The position numbers and the translations under genes are program-made. A model generated the notes under the pieces. That model was not told the origin of the DNA, made no database searches, and worked only from the letters and a program-made list of their open reading frames with translations. Shown in pieces: positions 44,555 to 52,928 of a DNA stretch of 64,000 nt. Position 1 is the stretch's first letter. Every line of letters starts with the position of its first letter. Source of the DNA: JBNKZU01 sp050301795. Lineage in GTDB: Bacteria; Pseudomonadota; Gammaproteobacteria; Thiohalomonadales; Thiohalomonadaceae. Location of the stretch: contig JBNKZU010000007.1 in assembly GCA_050301795.1 (NCBI GenBank), forward strand, positions 1-64,000. The letters are read 5' to 3'.

Positions 44555-45124
44555 TTATGAGATAAAATAGGCAGTACGCGCATTGAGAGCATCCCCAAAC
44601 ATGGCGGCCACACCACAGACATCAACAGGCACGACCCACTCGTCATCATCAAAACCCATTAATCCTAAAGAAGGCGCACATACCTGAAACCGGATATCAG
44701 ACTCTACCGCAAGCTCGATCTGTTCCTCAAGTGGTGACATCTCTCCTTTCATCATGTAGTTAAAGAACTTTCTGCCAAGTCCACCGAAGGCCATTTTTGA
44801 TGGCGCCAGATCCTTACTGCTACCCGGCAGCATCAGGTTGATCAGCTTATGGGTAAATTTTTTGCCTTTCAGCTTTCTCCCTTTCTTGATCACAGAGCAT
44901 CCCCAGAAGGTAAAGAACATTGAGACCTCCATTCCCATCGCGGCTGCGCCGTTTGCCATCATAAAGGCGGCCATCGCCTTATCAAAATCACCCGATAACA
45001 GAATAATTGAAACCTTATTATCCGGCACACGCCCCCTGATGCTCTGCATCTCGTTTTCCAGATGGGTAATGCGTTCCAGAAGGCTCTGTTCCTGACTCTC
45101 TTTTATCTCGACTACACTATTCAT
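44555..45124 (-). CDS. DsrE2-like sulfur-relay protein
   Basis: DsrE/DsrF-superfamily protein of 189 residues. The core begins KVSIILLSGDFDKAMAAFMM and has MFFTFWGCSVIKK, where the Cys is the likely sulfur carrier; later cysteines lie in VCAPSLGLMGF and VDVCGVAAM. An N-terminal coiled region (about 1-30) precedes it. ATG 45124 has AAGGGG upstream, which lies inside a longer but less likely reading from 45148. It is the first gene of dsrE2-tusA, divergent from marR with a shared palindrome. Confidence 0.85.
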   Translation of the reverse strand: MNSVVEIKESQEQSLLERITHLENEMQSIRGRVPDNKVSIILLSGDFDKAMAAFMMANGAAAMGMEVSMFFTFWGCSVIKKGRKLKGKKFTHKLINLMLPGSSKDLAPSKMAFGGLGRKFFNYMMKGEMSPLEEQIELAVESDIRFQVCAPSLGLMGFDDDEWVVPVDVCGVAAMFGDALNARTAYFIS

Positions 45125-45203
45125 AACTGCATGCCCCTTGTTATACATGACTGTTTCAGTAATTATTAAAATAGTGATAGGCCATGAGCGCCAATCAAAA
45201 GAT

Positions 45204-45224
45204 TTAGTTAGTCGCTCTAACTAA
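45204..45224. promoter_or_regulatory. Palindromic operator between dsrE2 and marR
   Basis: Perfect inverted repeat TTAGTTAG-TCGCT-CTAACTAA (8+5+8). It lies 27 nt before marR and 80 nt before dsrE2, the usual form of a MarR-dimer operator, and would allow control of both directions. Confidence 0.75.
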
Positions 45225-45250
45225 CATTAACAACACGTAAAGAAGCAAAG

Positions 45251-45661
45251 ATGCAACTCAATGTCAGTGACCTTTTAAGAGCATTACAGATTCTGGAGAG
45301 AAACGTCTCCATTACGTTAATGTATTCTGGTCTGAGGATTCCTCAGTTCCGTCTGCTGTCACTGCTGCAAGAGCAGGGCGAGTTAACTGTGACAGAGGTC
45401 AGTAACCTGTTAAACATCACCCGTGCCACAGCCAGTGTGCAGACTAATGAGTTGATTAAGTCGGGGATTATTGCCGTTGTTGAGAATGAACAGGACAGAC
45501 GCTCATTTCACCTTCACATTACTGAACTGGGAATTAACAAGCTCCATGTTGCAAAAAGTGACCTATCGGTGATGCAGCAGAAATTTAACCGTCACTACTC
45601 TGATGAGACGATAGCAGCGTTAAATAAATTCGCTACCGATATGTTGGGTAGACATAAATAA
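45251..45661 (+). CDS. MarR-family transcription regulator
   Basis: Winged-helix repressor of 136 residues: dimerisation helices at both ends, recognition region LTVTEVSNLLNITRATASVQ and wing ENEQDRRSFHLHITELG. There are no cysteines, so direct thiol/persulfide sensing is unlikely; a ligand is more probable. Divergent from dsrE2-tusA with a palindrome between, hence the predicted controller of that pair. AAAGAAG precedes ATG 45251. Confidence 0.88.
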   Translation: MQLNVSDLLRALQILERNVSITLMYSGLRIPQFRLLSLLQEQGELTVTEVSNLLNITRATASVQTNELIKSGIIAVVENEQDRRSFHLHITELGINKLHVAKSDLSVMQQKFNRHYSDETIAALNKFATDMLGRHK

Positions 45662-45963
45662 CAGGCGGTGGACGGCAACAATACATTCACAAAGCCAGAG
45701 TTATATCTACAGCATCGTTCCAGTAGATAGCCGTAATACCACACTGATTGCTGGAGTTAGTTTCTTTAACCGATGGCGGTACAGAGCCTCGCTTCTGATA
45801 ACGTAAATCTCTCTGTTTTGGATCATTTCACTGCTGTGGCACAACACACTTCACATCGGGTCGACATATGTATGTGATCCAATCGGGTGAGTCGGAATGT
45901 TATCAGGTGTAGATAGAGACAGGCCGCCCGGTGATGACATGCCGGACGACCATGATTATATCT
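45662..45963. other. 302-nt intergenic region
   Basis: No supported gene. The only structure seen is the hairpin next to the end of the minus-strand transporter; the remainder has no clear repeat or promoter. Confidence 0.5.
45923..45950 (-). terminator. Hairpin after the MMPL transporter
   Basis: Read on the minus strand, GTCGTCCGG pairs with CCGGGCGGC over 9 bp including two G-U pairs, 13 nt past the stop; no T-run follows. A weak or Rho-assisted terminator. Confidence 0.4.
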
Positions 45964-48489
45964 TTACTTCTGATGTAGCGGTCTTACCTTGATCATTAAT
46001 AGCGGCAGCAGCGTCATATTTGCAATCAAGGCCGCTACCATTGCAAAGCCGGTTAACAGACCGAAGTAGATGGTCGGAATAAAGTTGGAGAAGGCCAGAA
46101 TAGAAAAGCCGAGGGTGATTGTAATGGATGTGTAATACATCGCCCGACCTATACTGTTATGGCTTCGACGTGCCGCAGCCCAGTAATCCCCATCAACCTG
46201 ATACTCTTCCCGGAAACGGTGGGTATAGTGAATAGAGTTATCCACCGCAATACCGATACAGATTGCGGCAATAGTAATGGTCATCATATCCAGCGGGATA
46301 TGTGCCAGCCCCATTAATCCCATGACCATGGCGGCTGCAAGCAGGTTCGGCACAATCGCTATGATGGCAATAAGGGTGTTTCTAAACAGCACTGCAAACA
46401 TCAGCATAATCGCAACAAACACAAAACCGATGGTGAGAATCTGGGAGTTAAACAGGCTTTGTAGCATGTTGTTATAGAGCACCACCATTCCGGTGACATG
46501 AACCTGCTCTTCTTTCAGTCCAAGTTCCTGTGTCAGATGTTGCTTGATGTTGGTGAGTAGCTCTTCACGTTTTAAGGTTGCATCGGACTCAAAGACGCGA
46601 ATGCTAAAACGGAGTTGATTACCATCCTCAGACATGTAAGGGGTAATGAGGACATCTTTAATATCTTCTGGGAGTCGCTTATAAAGAACGGATAGTTGCA
46701 GATCGTCGTTTGCAATTGCGGGGTCAAGACTTTCAACAACGCGCATGGTTGTGGTTATGGAGATCACCTTTCCGGTTTGCGGCAAGCTATCCAGATAGTC
46801 ATGAATCTCTGCCACTTTATCCAGCATGTAGGTATTAAACCAGTAACTGGTTCCAGTGATGCCACCGGCATCGTCGCCTTCGGAGCCGCCAAAGAGATCT
46901 TCAAGGAGTTCATCATCTTCATTCGTTGCGTCGGAGTTACGGTTACTATCCGCATTCATTTCATCGAAGAAGCTTTGAGGAGCATCAATAACCACATCAA
47001 GCGGTGTTGTTCCTCCGAGTTTGCGATCAATTAGCTCCATACCCTGATAGATTTCGGTCGTATCTTTGTAGTAGTCGATAAATCGATTCTCAACAGTAAG
47101 CATGGAAATACCGATACCACTCACAATCGCCAGGATTAAGAAGATAACGAGTATTGAGTTGTTAAACCGCTCATTAATATCTGCAAAGAATTGAGTGATG
47201 TAGCGTGTGAGATCACTATCGTTTCCGCTGGGTTGCTCTGTCTTGAGCATCATCAGTGCTGCAGGGAAGAAGGTGAAGGTGATCACCTGAGCGATAATGA
47301 TGCCGATCACCATCATCCACCCAAAATCGATAACCGGACGAATTCCGCTAATGATTAACGATGCAAACGCAACCATGGTGGTCAACGAGGTATAGAGACA
47401 GGGAATAAATTTACTTTGAACGGTCTCTAAAAGCAGATCTCGTTGTTCCCGATCCGGGTTCTGTTTTAACAACTCACGATATTTCACGATGAGGTGAACC
47501 ATCAGTGACAAGGTCAGGATGAGTAGCAGCGATATAAAGTTGGATGAAACGACGGTTGCCGGCCAGTCAAGTAGTCCGAGTGTTCCGACCATCGCGACAC
47601 CTGCGGCGATGCAGGTGAGCATTGAGAGCAGTACCCAACGAGGTCTTCCGAAGATAATCAGAAGTATGATGACCAAAAAGGCAAAAACACCGACACCGAA
47701 GGTTGTGAGGTCGTGACGGACAAAGTCGATGGAGTCACTCGCAATCATCGGTACACCGCCAAGGTATAGCTGAGCATGATCCTTGTGCTGAGCCATGATT
47801 GCGCGAACAGTGGCAATGTCTTCGGTCTGTTGATCCTGGAGTGATGCGCTATAGGCATCATACTCAGCACTGACTTTTGCCAGTTGTTGTGTCTCATCAG
47901 GAGAGAGTTTCTGTTTTAACTCTTTGGCGCGCAGTGCATTTCGCTCGTTTTGCAAACGGGTATAGGTTTTGTCGCGTTTAAACAATACCTGTATTGCAGT
48001 CGTACTACTGTCGGGACTGATAATCAGGTTTTGGTACAGTGGACTTTCCTGAAACTCTTTACGAGCCATCTCCCGATCTACCTTCGGGCTAGTGAGTGTG
48101 ATAACGCCCTCAGCAAGGTCATCCAGCCCAATCGGCGGACTTTTAATAAGCGGAACGTCCAGAAGAGAGGTGACCGACTCTACCCGTGGAATGGCAGCAA
48201 GATCGTCGCGAAGCTGCTGTAGATCCTGAAGGACTTCATCGCTAAACAGATCAGATTCAGGTGTATAGGTAATGACCAGATAGTCATCAGAGCCATAGAC
48301 CGCTTTAATCGCTCGGTAGTATTTGAGTGATGTATCATTCTCCAGAACCAGAGTATCGGCAGAGGCATCAAGTCGGAACTGGGTTGAATAGAATCCAAGT
48401 AATACAATGATTAACGATGAGATTATCAGCGTCAGTATCGGGTGGCCGAGAATAATCCGGTTGTATGCTTTTACATAAGTAGACGACAT
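45964..48489 (-). CDS. MMPL/RND-superfamily transporter
   Basis: Inner-membrane transporter of 841 residues in the MMPL branch of RND proteins. Two repeats each comprise one helix, a large periplasmic loop and a five-helix block; the second block contains DMMTITIAAICIGIAVDNSIHYTHRF, written here in part: ICIGIAVDNSIHYTHRF, a sterol-sensing/RND signature with the proton-relay Asp. An Asp/Glu/Asn-rich insertion sits in the second loop (about residues 505-545). No adaptor or outer-membrane factor is adjacent. Homologues move lipids or hydrophobic compounds; the substrate is unknown. Confidence 0.87.
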   Translation of the reverse strand: MSSTYVKAYNRIILGHPILTLIISSLIIVLLGFYSTQFRLDASADTLVLENDTSLKYYRAIKAVYGSDDYLVITYTPESDLFSDEVLQDLQQLRDDLAAIPRVESVTSLLDVPLIKSPPIGLDDLAEGVITLTSPKVDREMARKEFQESPLYQNLIISPDSSTTAIQVLFKRDKTYTRLQNERNALRAKELKQKLSPDETQQLAKVSAEYDAYSASLQDQQTEDIATVRAIMAQHKDHAQLYLGGVPMIASDSIDFVRHDLTTFGVGVFAFLVIILLIIFGRPRWVLLSMLTCIAAGVAMVGTLGLLDWPATVVSSNFISLLLILTLSLMVHLIVKYRELLKQNPDREQRDLLLETVQSKFIPCLYTSLTTMVAFASLIISGIRPVIDFGWMMVIGIIIAQVITFTFFPAALMMLKTEQPSGNDSDLTRYITQFFADINERFNNSILVIFLILAIVSGIGISMLTVENRFIDYYKDTTEIYQGMELIDRKLGGTTPLDVVIDAPQSFFDEMNADSNRNSDATNEDDELLEDLFGGSEGDDAGGITGTSYWFNTYMLDKVAEIHDYLDSLPQTGKVISITTTMRVVESLDPAIANDDLQLSVLYKRLPEDIKDVLITPYMSEDGNQLRFSIRVFESDATLKREELLTNIKQHLTQELGLKEEQVHVTGMVVLYNNMLQSLFNSQILTIGFVFVAIMLMFAVLFRNTLIAIIAIVPNLLAAAMVMGLMGLAHIPLDMMTITIAAICIGIAVDNSIHYTHRFREEYQVDGDYWAAARRSHNSIGRAMYYTSITITLGFSILAFSNFIPTIYFGLLTGFAMVAALIANMTLLPLLMIKVRPLHQK

Positions 48490-48589
48490 TTCTATCCTTA
48501 TTGATTGTCAGTTATTCAATATCAGTTGCTAAGTCTATCGCGATTCTAATCAGTCGCCAAAACTGTTTCTGATGGGTCGTTCAAGGTTT

Positions 48590-49708
48590 TTAACAACGAT
48601 GGGCACGGCTTAAATAGGTTGGGGTCTGCATTTCACGAAGCCGGCTGATGGTGCGTTCAAACTCAAATGTCAGGCGTTCACCTTTATAGAGATGCTCAGG
48701 TTCGCATGCCGCAGAGATCACAACCTTAACGTGGCGATCATAAAACTCATCCATTAAAAAGATAAATCGACGGGTTCGGTCATCACGGTTTGCATAGAGT
48801 TGTGGAATATCAGAGATAAAAACAGTGTGATGACGTCGCGCCACGGTAATATAGTCAGTCTGGCTTCGTGGCGGACCACACAGCGCATCAAAATCAAACC
48901 AAATCAGACCGCTGGCACGCCGACGATATGGGATTTTTCGTCCCATGATTGCAATACCACCATCATCGTCGTTCTTTTCAGTTGAAAGACGTTCGAACTC
49001 AGTGTTGAGATTGTTGTCAACATCGGTGCTCAGCGGGCAGTGATAGAGTGTCAGGCTCTCAAGCAGACGGCGTCGATAATCAACATCACCATTGAGATGG
49101 TAAACCGCGCAATTTTGAATCAGTAACTCTATTGCCGGAAGAAAGCTGTCACGCTGAATGCCGTATTGATAGAGGTCTGATGGGTGCTTGTTTGAGGTGG
49201 TGATTAATACAATCCCTTCTTTAAACAGCGACTGAAGCAATCCGGCGAGAATCATAGCATCACCAATATCGATAACATTGAATTCATCAAGACAGATTAG
49301 GTCGACATCTTCAGCAAATCGTTTTGCGACCACCTTTAAAGGCTCGCTTTTACCTTTAATGCTTAACAGCTCCATGTGCACCAACTGCATAAACTCATGA
49401 AAGTGATAGCGCTTCGCAATGCCCTTTTCGAGAGATTCATAAAAGATATCCATCATCCATGTCTTTCCTCGTCCAACCTCACCCCAGAGATAGAGTCCAC
49501 GTGGAATATGGACAGGGCGCAGCTTAAAGAGGCGATCCAGCCAGGAGGCGCGATTCGTCTTCAGCTCTCTTTCAATCCGATCAAACTCAGGAAGTAGGTT
49601 TAATTGCGCATCGTCAGGGATAATTTCGTATTTGGCGGTTAGCGCCTTAAAGTGATCAGAAAATGACATAGGTGAGTTGTAATTATGACTATTTGAATGG
49701 AACTTCAT
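48590..49708 (-). CDS. zapE: Cell division ATPase ZapE (AFG1-like)
   Basis: AFG1-type ATPase of up to 372 residues with Walker A GEVGRGKTWMMD, the family segment GLYLWG, Walker B ICLDEFNV, sensor ITTSNKHPSDLY and FIFLMDEFYD. E. coli ZapE (375 aa) associates with the Z-ring. ATG 49669 (MSFSDHF) is an alternative start closer to the conserved region; neither has a clear Shine-Dalgarno. It lies 100 nt upstream of the MMPL gene on the same strand. Confidence 0.92.
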   Translation of the reverse strand: MKFHSNSHNYNSPMSFSDHFKALTAKYEIIPDDAQLNLLPEFDRIERELKTNRASWLDRLFKLRPVHIPRGLYLWGEVGRGKTWMMDIFYESLEKGIAKRYHFHEFMQLVHMELLSIKGKSEPLKVVAKRFAEDVDLICLDEFNVIDIGDAMILAGLLQSLFKEGIVLITTSNKHPSDLYQYGIQRDSFLPAIELLIQNCAVYHLNGDVDYRRRLLESLTLYHCPLSTDVDNNLNTEFERLSTEKNDDDGGIAIMGRKIPYRRRASGLIWFDFDALCGPPRSQTDYITVARRHHTVFISDIPQLYANRDDRTRRFIFLMDEFYDRHVKVVISAACEPEHLYKGERLTFEFERTISRLREMQTPTYLSRAHRC

Positions 49709-49839
49709 AGGATAAACTGGGTTATGCCCTGAATAAAGGTGAATCTTGAGTCATCACCTTGAGAACGCATAATCTACACTCATCTAACTGTGAGTCTTAT
49801 GTCTAACGGAATACCATCTATGGTAATGTGGCGACAAGT

Positions 49840-50064
49840 ATGAGCATCTGGATAGATATGGAAACAGAAGAACTAATTGAAATTCACCAACGCCTCTATG
49901 AGCTGAAAGAGGAGCATCGTGATTTAGATGATGCAATTAACGCAATGATGGCCAATCCCTATATCGATCAACTCCAACTGCGCCGGATGAAGAAGCGTAA
50001 GCTCATGATTAAAGACAATATTGAGCGTCTTGAAAGCAAATTGATTCCAGATCTGAACGCATAG
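49840..50064 (+). CDS. YdcH/DUF465 family small protein
   Basis: Small helical coiled-coil protein of 74 residues. The DUF465 core is visible: LYELKEEHRDLDDAINAMM and LRRMKKRKLMIKDNIERLES. Start uncertain: ATG 49840 is chosen, with GTG 49828 in frame upstream. Function unknown in the family. Its promoter would lie in the 49709-49827 region divergent from zapE. Confidence 0.83.
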   Translation: MSIWIDMETEELIEIHQRLYELKEEHRDLDDAINAMMANPYIDQLQLRRMKKRKLMIKDNIERLESKLIPDLNA

Positions 50065-50149
50065 CCAGACCTGTTTGAGTGTTGAATTCTGCAAATGATC
50101 CCATAGATTCAGGGTCTTATATTATTTGCTACAAAAGGATAAATAATCG

Positions 50150-50545
50150 ATGTATGGCTTTACTGTAACCCTTAAATGTAGTTTTGACGATGCTGTGATA
50201 CGCACAACAGAGGCACTAAAGAGTGAAGGCTTTGGTGTTTTGACCGAGATTGATGTGCAAAAGACGCTTAAGGCAAAAATTGGCGTCGACAAAAGACCCT
50301 ATAAAATCCTTGGGGCATGTAATCCAGGATTGGCAAATCAGGCCATTAGCGCAGAACCAGACATTGGGCTTCTGCTACCCTGCAATGTAGTTGTACGTGA
50401 GGATGATCATGGCGATGTTGTGGTAGGATTTATGGATCCTGAAGCTGTGCTGGGGCTGGTGCAACGCGAGGAACTAGCTACACTTGGTTCACAGGTGAAA
50501 CAAAAAATGATAACCGTCAGTAAGAAGCTGGCTACAGAGTCGTAA
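50150..50545 (+). CDS. DUF302 domain protein
   Basis: Protein of 131 residues consisting of one DUF302 domain: YGFTVTLKCSFDDAV...LKSEGFGVLTEIDV, YKILGACNPGLANQAIS and LLPCNVVVRE. No signal peptide, so cytoplasmic. The two conserved cysteines (GACNP, LPCNV) are typical of the family, whose role is unknown but often tied to metal or sulfur loci. AAAGGA precedes the ATG. Confidence 0.9.
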   Translation: MYGFTVTLKCSFDDAVIRTTEALKSEGFGVLTEIDVQKTLKAKIGVDKRPYKILGACNPGLANQAISAEPDIGLLLPCNVVVREDDHGDVVVGFMDPEAVLGLVQREELATLGSQVKQKMITVSKKLATES

Positions 50546-50576
50546 TAAACAGACCAATCCAAACGGAGGGAGAAGC

Positions 50577-51221
50577 GTGTCGATGAAAACAATTAAAACA
50601 ATTCTAATAGCCACAATCATTGGCTCAGGTGTGGCCGTAGCAGAAACAGGTAATCCCGAGCCTCAAGTACAACCTCAAACCAGCCCAATGATGGCGCCAG
50701 GATACGGTGCTCCAATGGGGCAACATCCGATGATGGGTCAGCGTATGCGACCTGGGCCAGTAAATCCGATGGGTTCTGGTTATGGCGGGCCTATGGGGTC
50801 GGGGATGGGACAGAAGCCGATGATGGGACCCGGGATGATGGGGCCTGGCCCGTTTGCGGGTATCGAGTTTGATCAGAAGCAGAAAAAGATGATTGATGAT
50901 CTCATGGAGAAAGAGCGCAGGGCTCACCAATCTCGAATGGCCAAGATGCAGCAAACACAACAGAAACTGCAGGAGCTATATCAAGCTGATAAGTGGAATG
51001 TTGAAGAGATCTCCAAGGTCTATGACATGATGTACAAGGAGCAACGTAAAACGGTTGAAGCGATGGCAAAGGCAAGAAATGAAGTGTTTGACTTAATGAC
51101 CAAGGAACAGCGTGAACAGTTTGCAACGATGCGTGAACAGCGCCAGAAGATGATGGCAGAGCGTCGTCAGCGTATGCAGGAGTATCGGCAGCCAAGCTAC
51201 AAACAGGCTCCTAATCCATAG
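50577..51221 (+). CDS. Met/Gly/Pro-rich Spy/CpxP-like periplasmic protein
   Basis: Secreted protein of 214 residues. Signal peptide ends near AVAET. Residues about 35-100 are a Met-Gly-Pro-rich low-complexity region with repeated PMMG/GPMG units; residues 105-200 are a charged helical hairpin ending in an LTxxQ-like LMTKEQREQF, as in Spy/CpxP chaperones. GTG 50577 has GGAGG at 50565-50569; ATG 50583 is an alternative. Met-rich segments in periplasmic proteins often bind Cu(I), so a copper role is possible. A strong terminator follows. Confidence 0.8.
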   Translation: MSMKTIKTILIATIIGSGVAVAETGNPEPQVQPQTSPMMAPGYGAPMGQHPMMGQRMRPGPVNPMGSGYGGPMGSGMGQKPMMGPGMMGPGPFAGIEFDQKQKKMIDDLMEKERRAHQSRMAKMQQTQQKLQELYQADKWNVEEISKVYDMMYKEQRKTVEAMAKARNEVFDLMTKEQREQFATMREQRQKMMAERRQRMQEYRQPSYKQAPNP

Positions 51222-51250
51222 AATATGATCTAAAAAAGGATCAGCAGTTT

Positions 51251-51273
51251 GACCCGCCTCTGGCGGGTCTTTT
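51251..51273 (+). terminator. Rho-independent terminator
   Basis: GACCCGCC-TCT-GGCGGGTC stem (8 bp, 3-nt loop) followed by TTTTAT, between the Spy-like gene and the dioxygenase. Confidence 0.88.
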
Positions 51274-51292
51274 ATATCAAAACGAGGTTGAG

Positions 51293-52186
51293 GTGACAGA
51301 TTTAACTCATAACCCATTTGTATTGGAAAACAGCGATTCATTTAATCGTTGGAGTGACGAAAAGTTATCCCAATATCCGTCAACGATTGGTGACATCGTG
51401 GTTGAGGTCTCAAATCCGAAGGCACTACGCCAAAGTGAAATTGAGGCACTGCAACAACGTATCAATCGCTGCAACATGGCAATCTATGCAGCACCGAATT
51501 TTACCGAGGCTGATAAGGCTATTCCACAAGCGATTGCCTTACAGTTTGGTCTGACACATCTTGATAGCAACTTTCTTGCAGATGATGATGGCATCTCATC
51601 GTTAACAGTGAATCCTGAAGGCGAACACCCCAACTATATCCCTTATACCAATCGGCCGATTAACTGGCATACCGACGGTTATTACAACACCGATGAAAAG
51701 CAGATCCGTGGAATGGTGCTTCACTGTGTTCAACCCTCTGAAGAGGGGGGAGAGAATGATCTACTGGACCATGAACTCCTCTATCTCTTTCTACGGCAGC
51801 AGGAGCCGGAGATCATTCGCTCGCTAATGACTGATGATGTCATGGTCATTCCTCCCGGAACTGATGGTGAAGGGAATGCTCGTGGTGAGTCCAGGGGGCC
51901 GGTTTTTTCAATAAACAAACAAAGCGGAACTTTACACATGCGCTATACCGCACGTAAACGCAACATTGTTTGGAAGAGTGATGAAGGGAGTAAGATGGCA
52001 GTTGATGCCATTAACCGTTTTCTGTCGTCTGATTCGTCCTATATCTATCATGGTCGACTTGAGAGCGGGATGGGTTTGATCTGCAACAACGTCCTTCATA
52101 CTCGTTCTGGTTTTTCGAATTCACCCGATAAACCTGGACGGTTGCTCTATCGAGCCAGATATTTTGATCGAATCATTCAGCGTTAG
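51293..52186 (+). CDS. TauD/TfdA-family Fe(II)/2-oxoglutarate dioxygenase
   Basis: Non-haem iron oxygenase of 297 residues. The HxD metal pair is in INWHTDGYYN, and the distal histidine in NNVLHTRSGF, with GRLLYRARYF giving the 2-oxoglutarate arginine. TauD relatives hydroxylate taurine or other small acids; the substrate here is unknown. GTG 51293 has CGAGGT at 51283-51288. It starts 25 nt before the hemerythrin gene and may be co-transcribed. Confidence 0.85.
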   Translation: MTDLTHNPFVLENSDSFNRWSDEKLSQYPSTIGDIVVEVSNPKALRQSEIEALQQRINRCNMAIYAAPNFTEADKAIPQAIALQFGLTHLDSNFLADDDGISSLTVNPEGEHPNYIPYTNRPINWHTDGYYNTDEKQIRGMVLHCVQPSEEGGENDLLDHELLYLFLRQQEPEIIRSLMTDDVMVIPPGTDGEGNARGESRGPVFSINKQSGTLHMRYTARKRNIVWKSDEGSKMAVDAINRFLSSDSSYIYHGRLESGMGLICNNVLHTRSGFSNSPDKPGRLLYRARYFDRIIQR

Positions 52187-52210
52187 CGAAAAGATATCTT
52201 CGGAGGCAAT

Positions 52211-52654
52211 ATGACGATAACTGAATTTATGAGTGGAGATCACAAACGCTGTGATCAACTCTTTGCCGATGCAGAAGCGGCCGTTGATTGTGGTGATTGG
52301 GATTCAGCCAGGCAGACAGTCACGGACTTTCTTAACGCCATGGAGGAGCACTTCTTAATGGAGGAGGAGACGCTGTTCCCACAGTTTGAATCGGCAAGTG
52401 GAAATGAAACAGGACCAACTCAAGTGATGCGACACGAACACCGGCAGATGCGCCAACTTCTGGCACAGATGCAGCAGGGTTTAGAGAGAAAAGCGAGTGA
52501 TCACTTCTTTGGAACCTCAGAAACATTGCTGATACTTATGCAACAACACAACCTGAAAGAGGAGCAGATCCTCTATCCAATGACCGAGCGTTTTCTTCAG
52601 AGCAAGAGCACGATCAATAGTATGAAAGGTCATAGCAGCTTTTATGACGAATGA
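52211..52654 (+). CDS. Hemerythrin domain protein
   Basis: Four-helix HHE-type diiron protein of 147 residues. Iron ligands are visible as GDHKRCD, EEHFLMEEETLFP, RHEHRQM and QHNLKEEQILYP. Such proteins bind oxygen or nitric oxide, or help repair iron centres (as in YtfE/DnrN), though this one lacks the ScdA N-terminal part. It overlaps the DUF2249 gene by 11 nt. Confidence 0.9.
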   Translation: MTITEFMSGDHKRCDQLFADAEAAVDCGDWDSARQTVTDFLNAMEEHFLMEEETLFPQFESASGNETGPTQVMRHEHRQMRQLLAQMQQGLERKASDHFFGTSETLLILMQQHNLKEEQILYPMTERFLQSKSTINSMKGHSSFYDE

Positions 52655-52928
52655 GCGTCGTTTGGATGTGAGTGACTTAGCAGCACCAGAACCGCTGGTC
52701 GAGAGTATTCGCGCACTGGGATCACTGCGGCCAGGTGAGTGGCTTCATCTCTATCATCGGATGAAGCCGTGTAAGCTATACGACTTTATGCATAAGCAGG
52801 GGTTCAAGAGCATTACCTGTGAAGGTGAAACCATTGCATGTGAGGTTTTTATCTGGCGTGACGGCGATGATAAGGCCTCCGAATCAGCAACATCGGCTGC
52901 AAGCAAACTGATACCTTGGAATGATTAA
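52644..52928 (+). CDS. DUF2249 protein
   Basis: Small cytoplasmic protein of 94 residues with the DUF2249 core LDVSDLAAPEPLVESI and LRPGEWLHLYHRMKPCKLY. The family commonly sits beside hemerythrins, NnrS and nitric-oxide genes; it has a TusA/SirA-like fold. Its ATG is inside the hemerythrin end and its stop abuts the next start, so all three genes are coupled. Confidence 0.88.
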   Translation: MTNERRLDVSDLAAPEPLVESIRALGSLRPGEWLHLYHRMKPCKLYDFMHKQGFKSITCEGETIACEVFIWRDGDDKASESATSAASKLIPWND

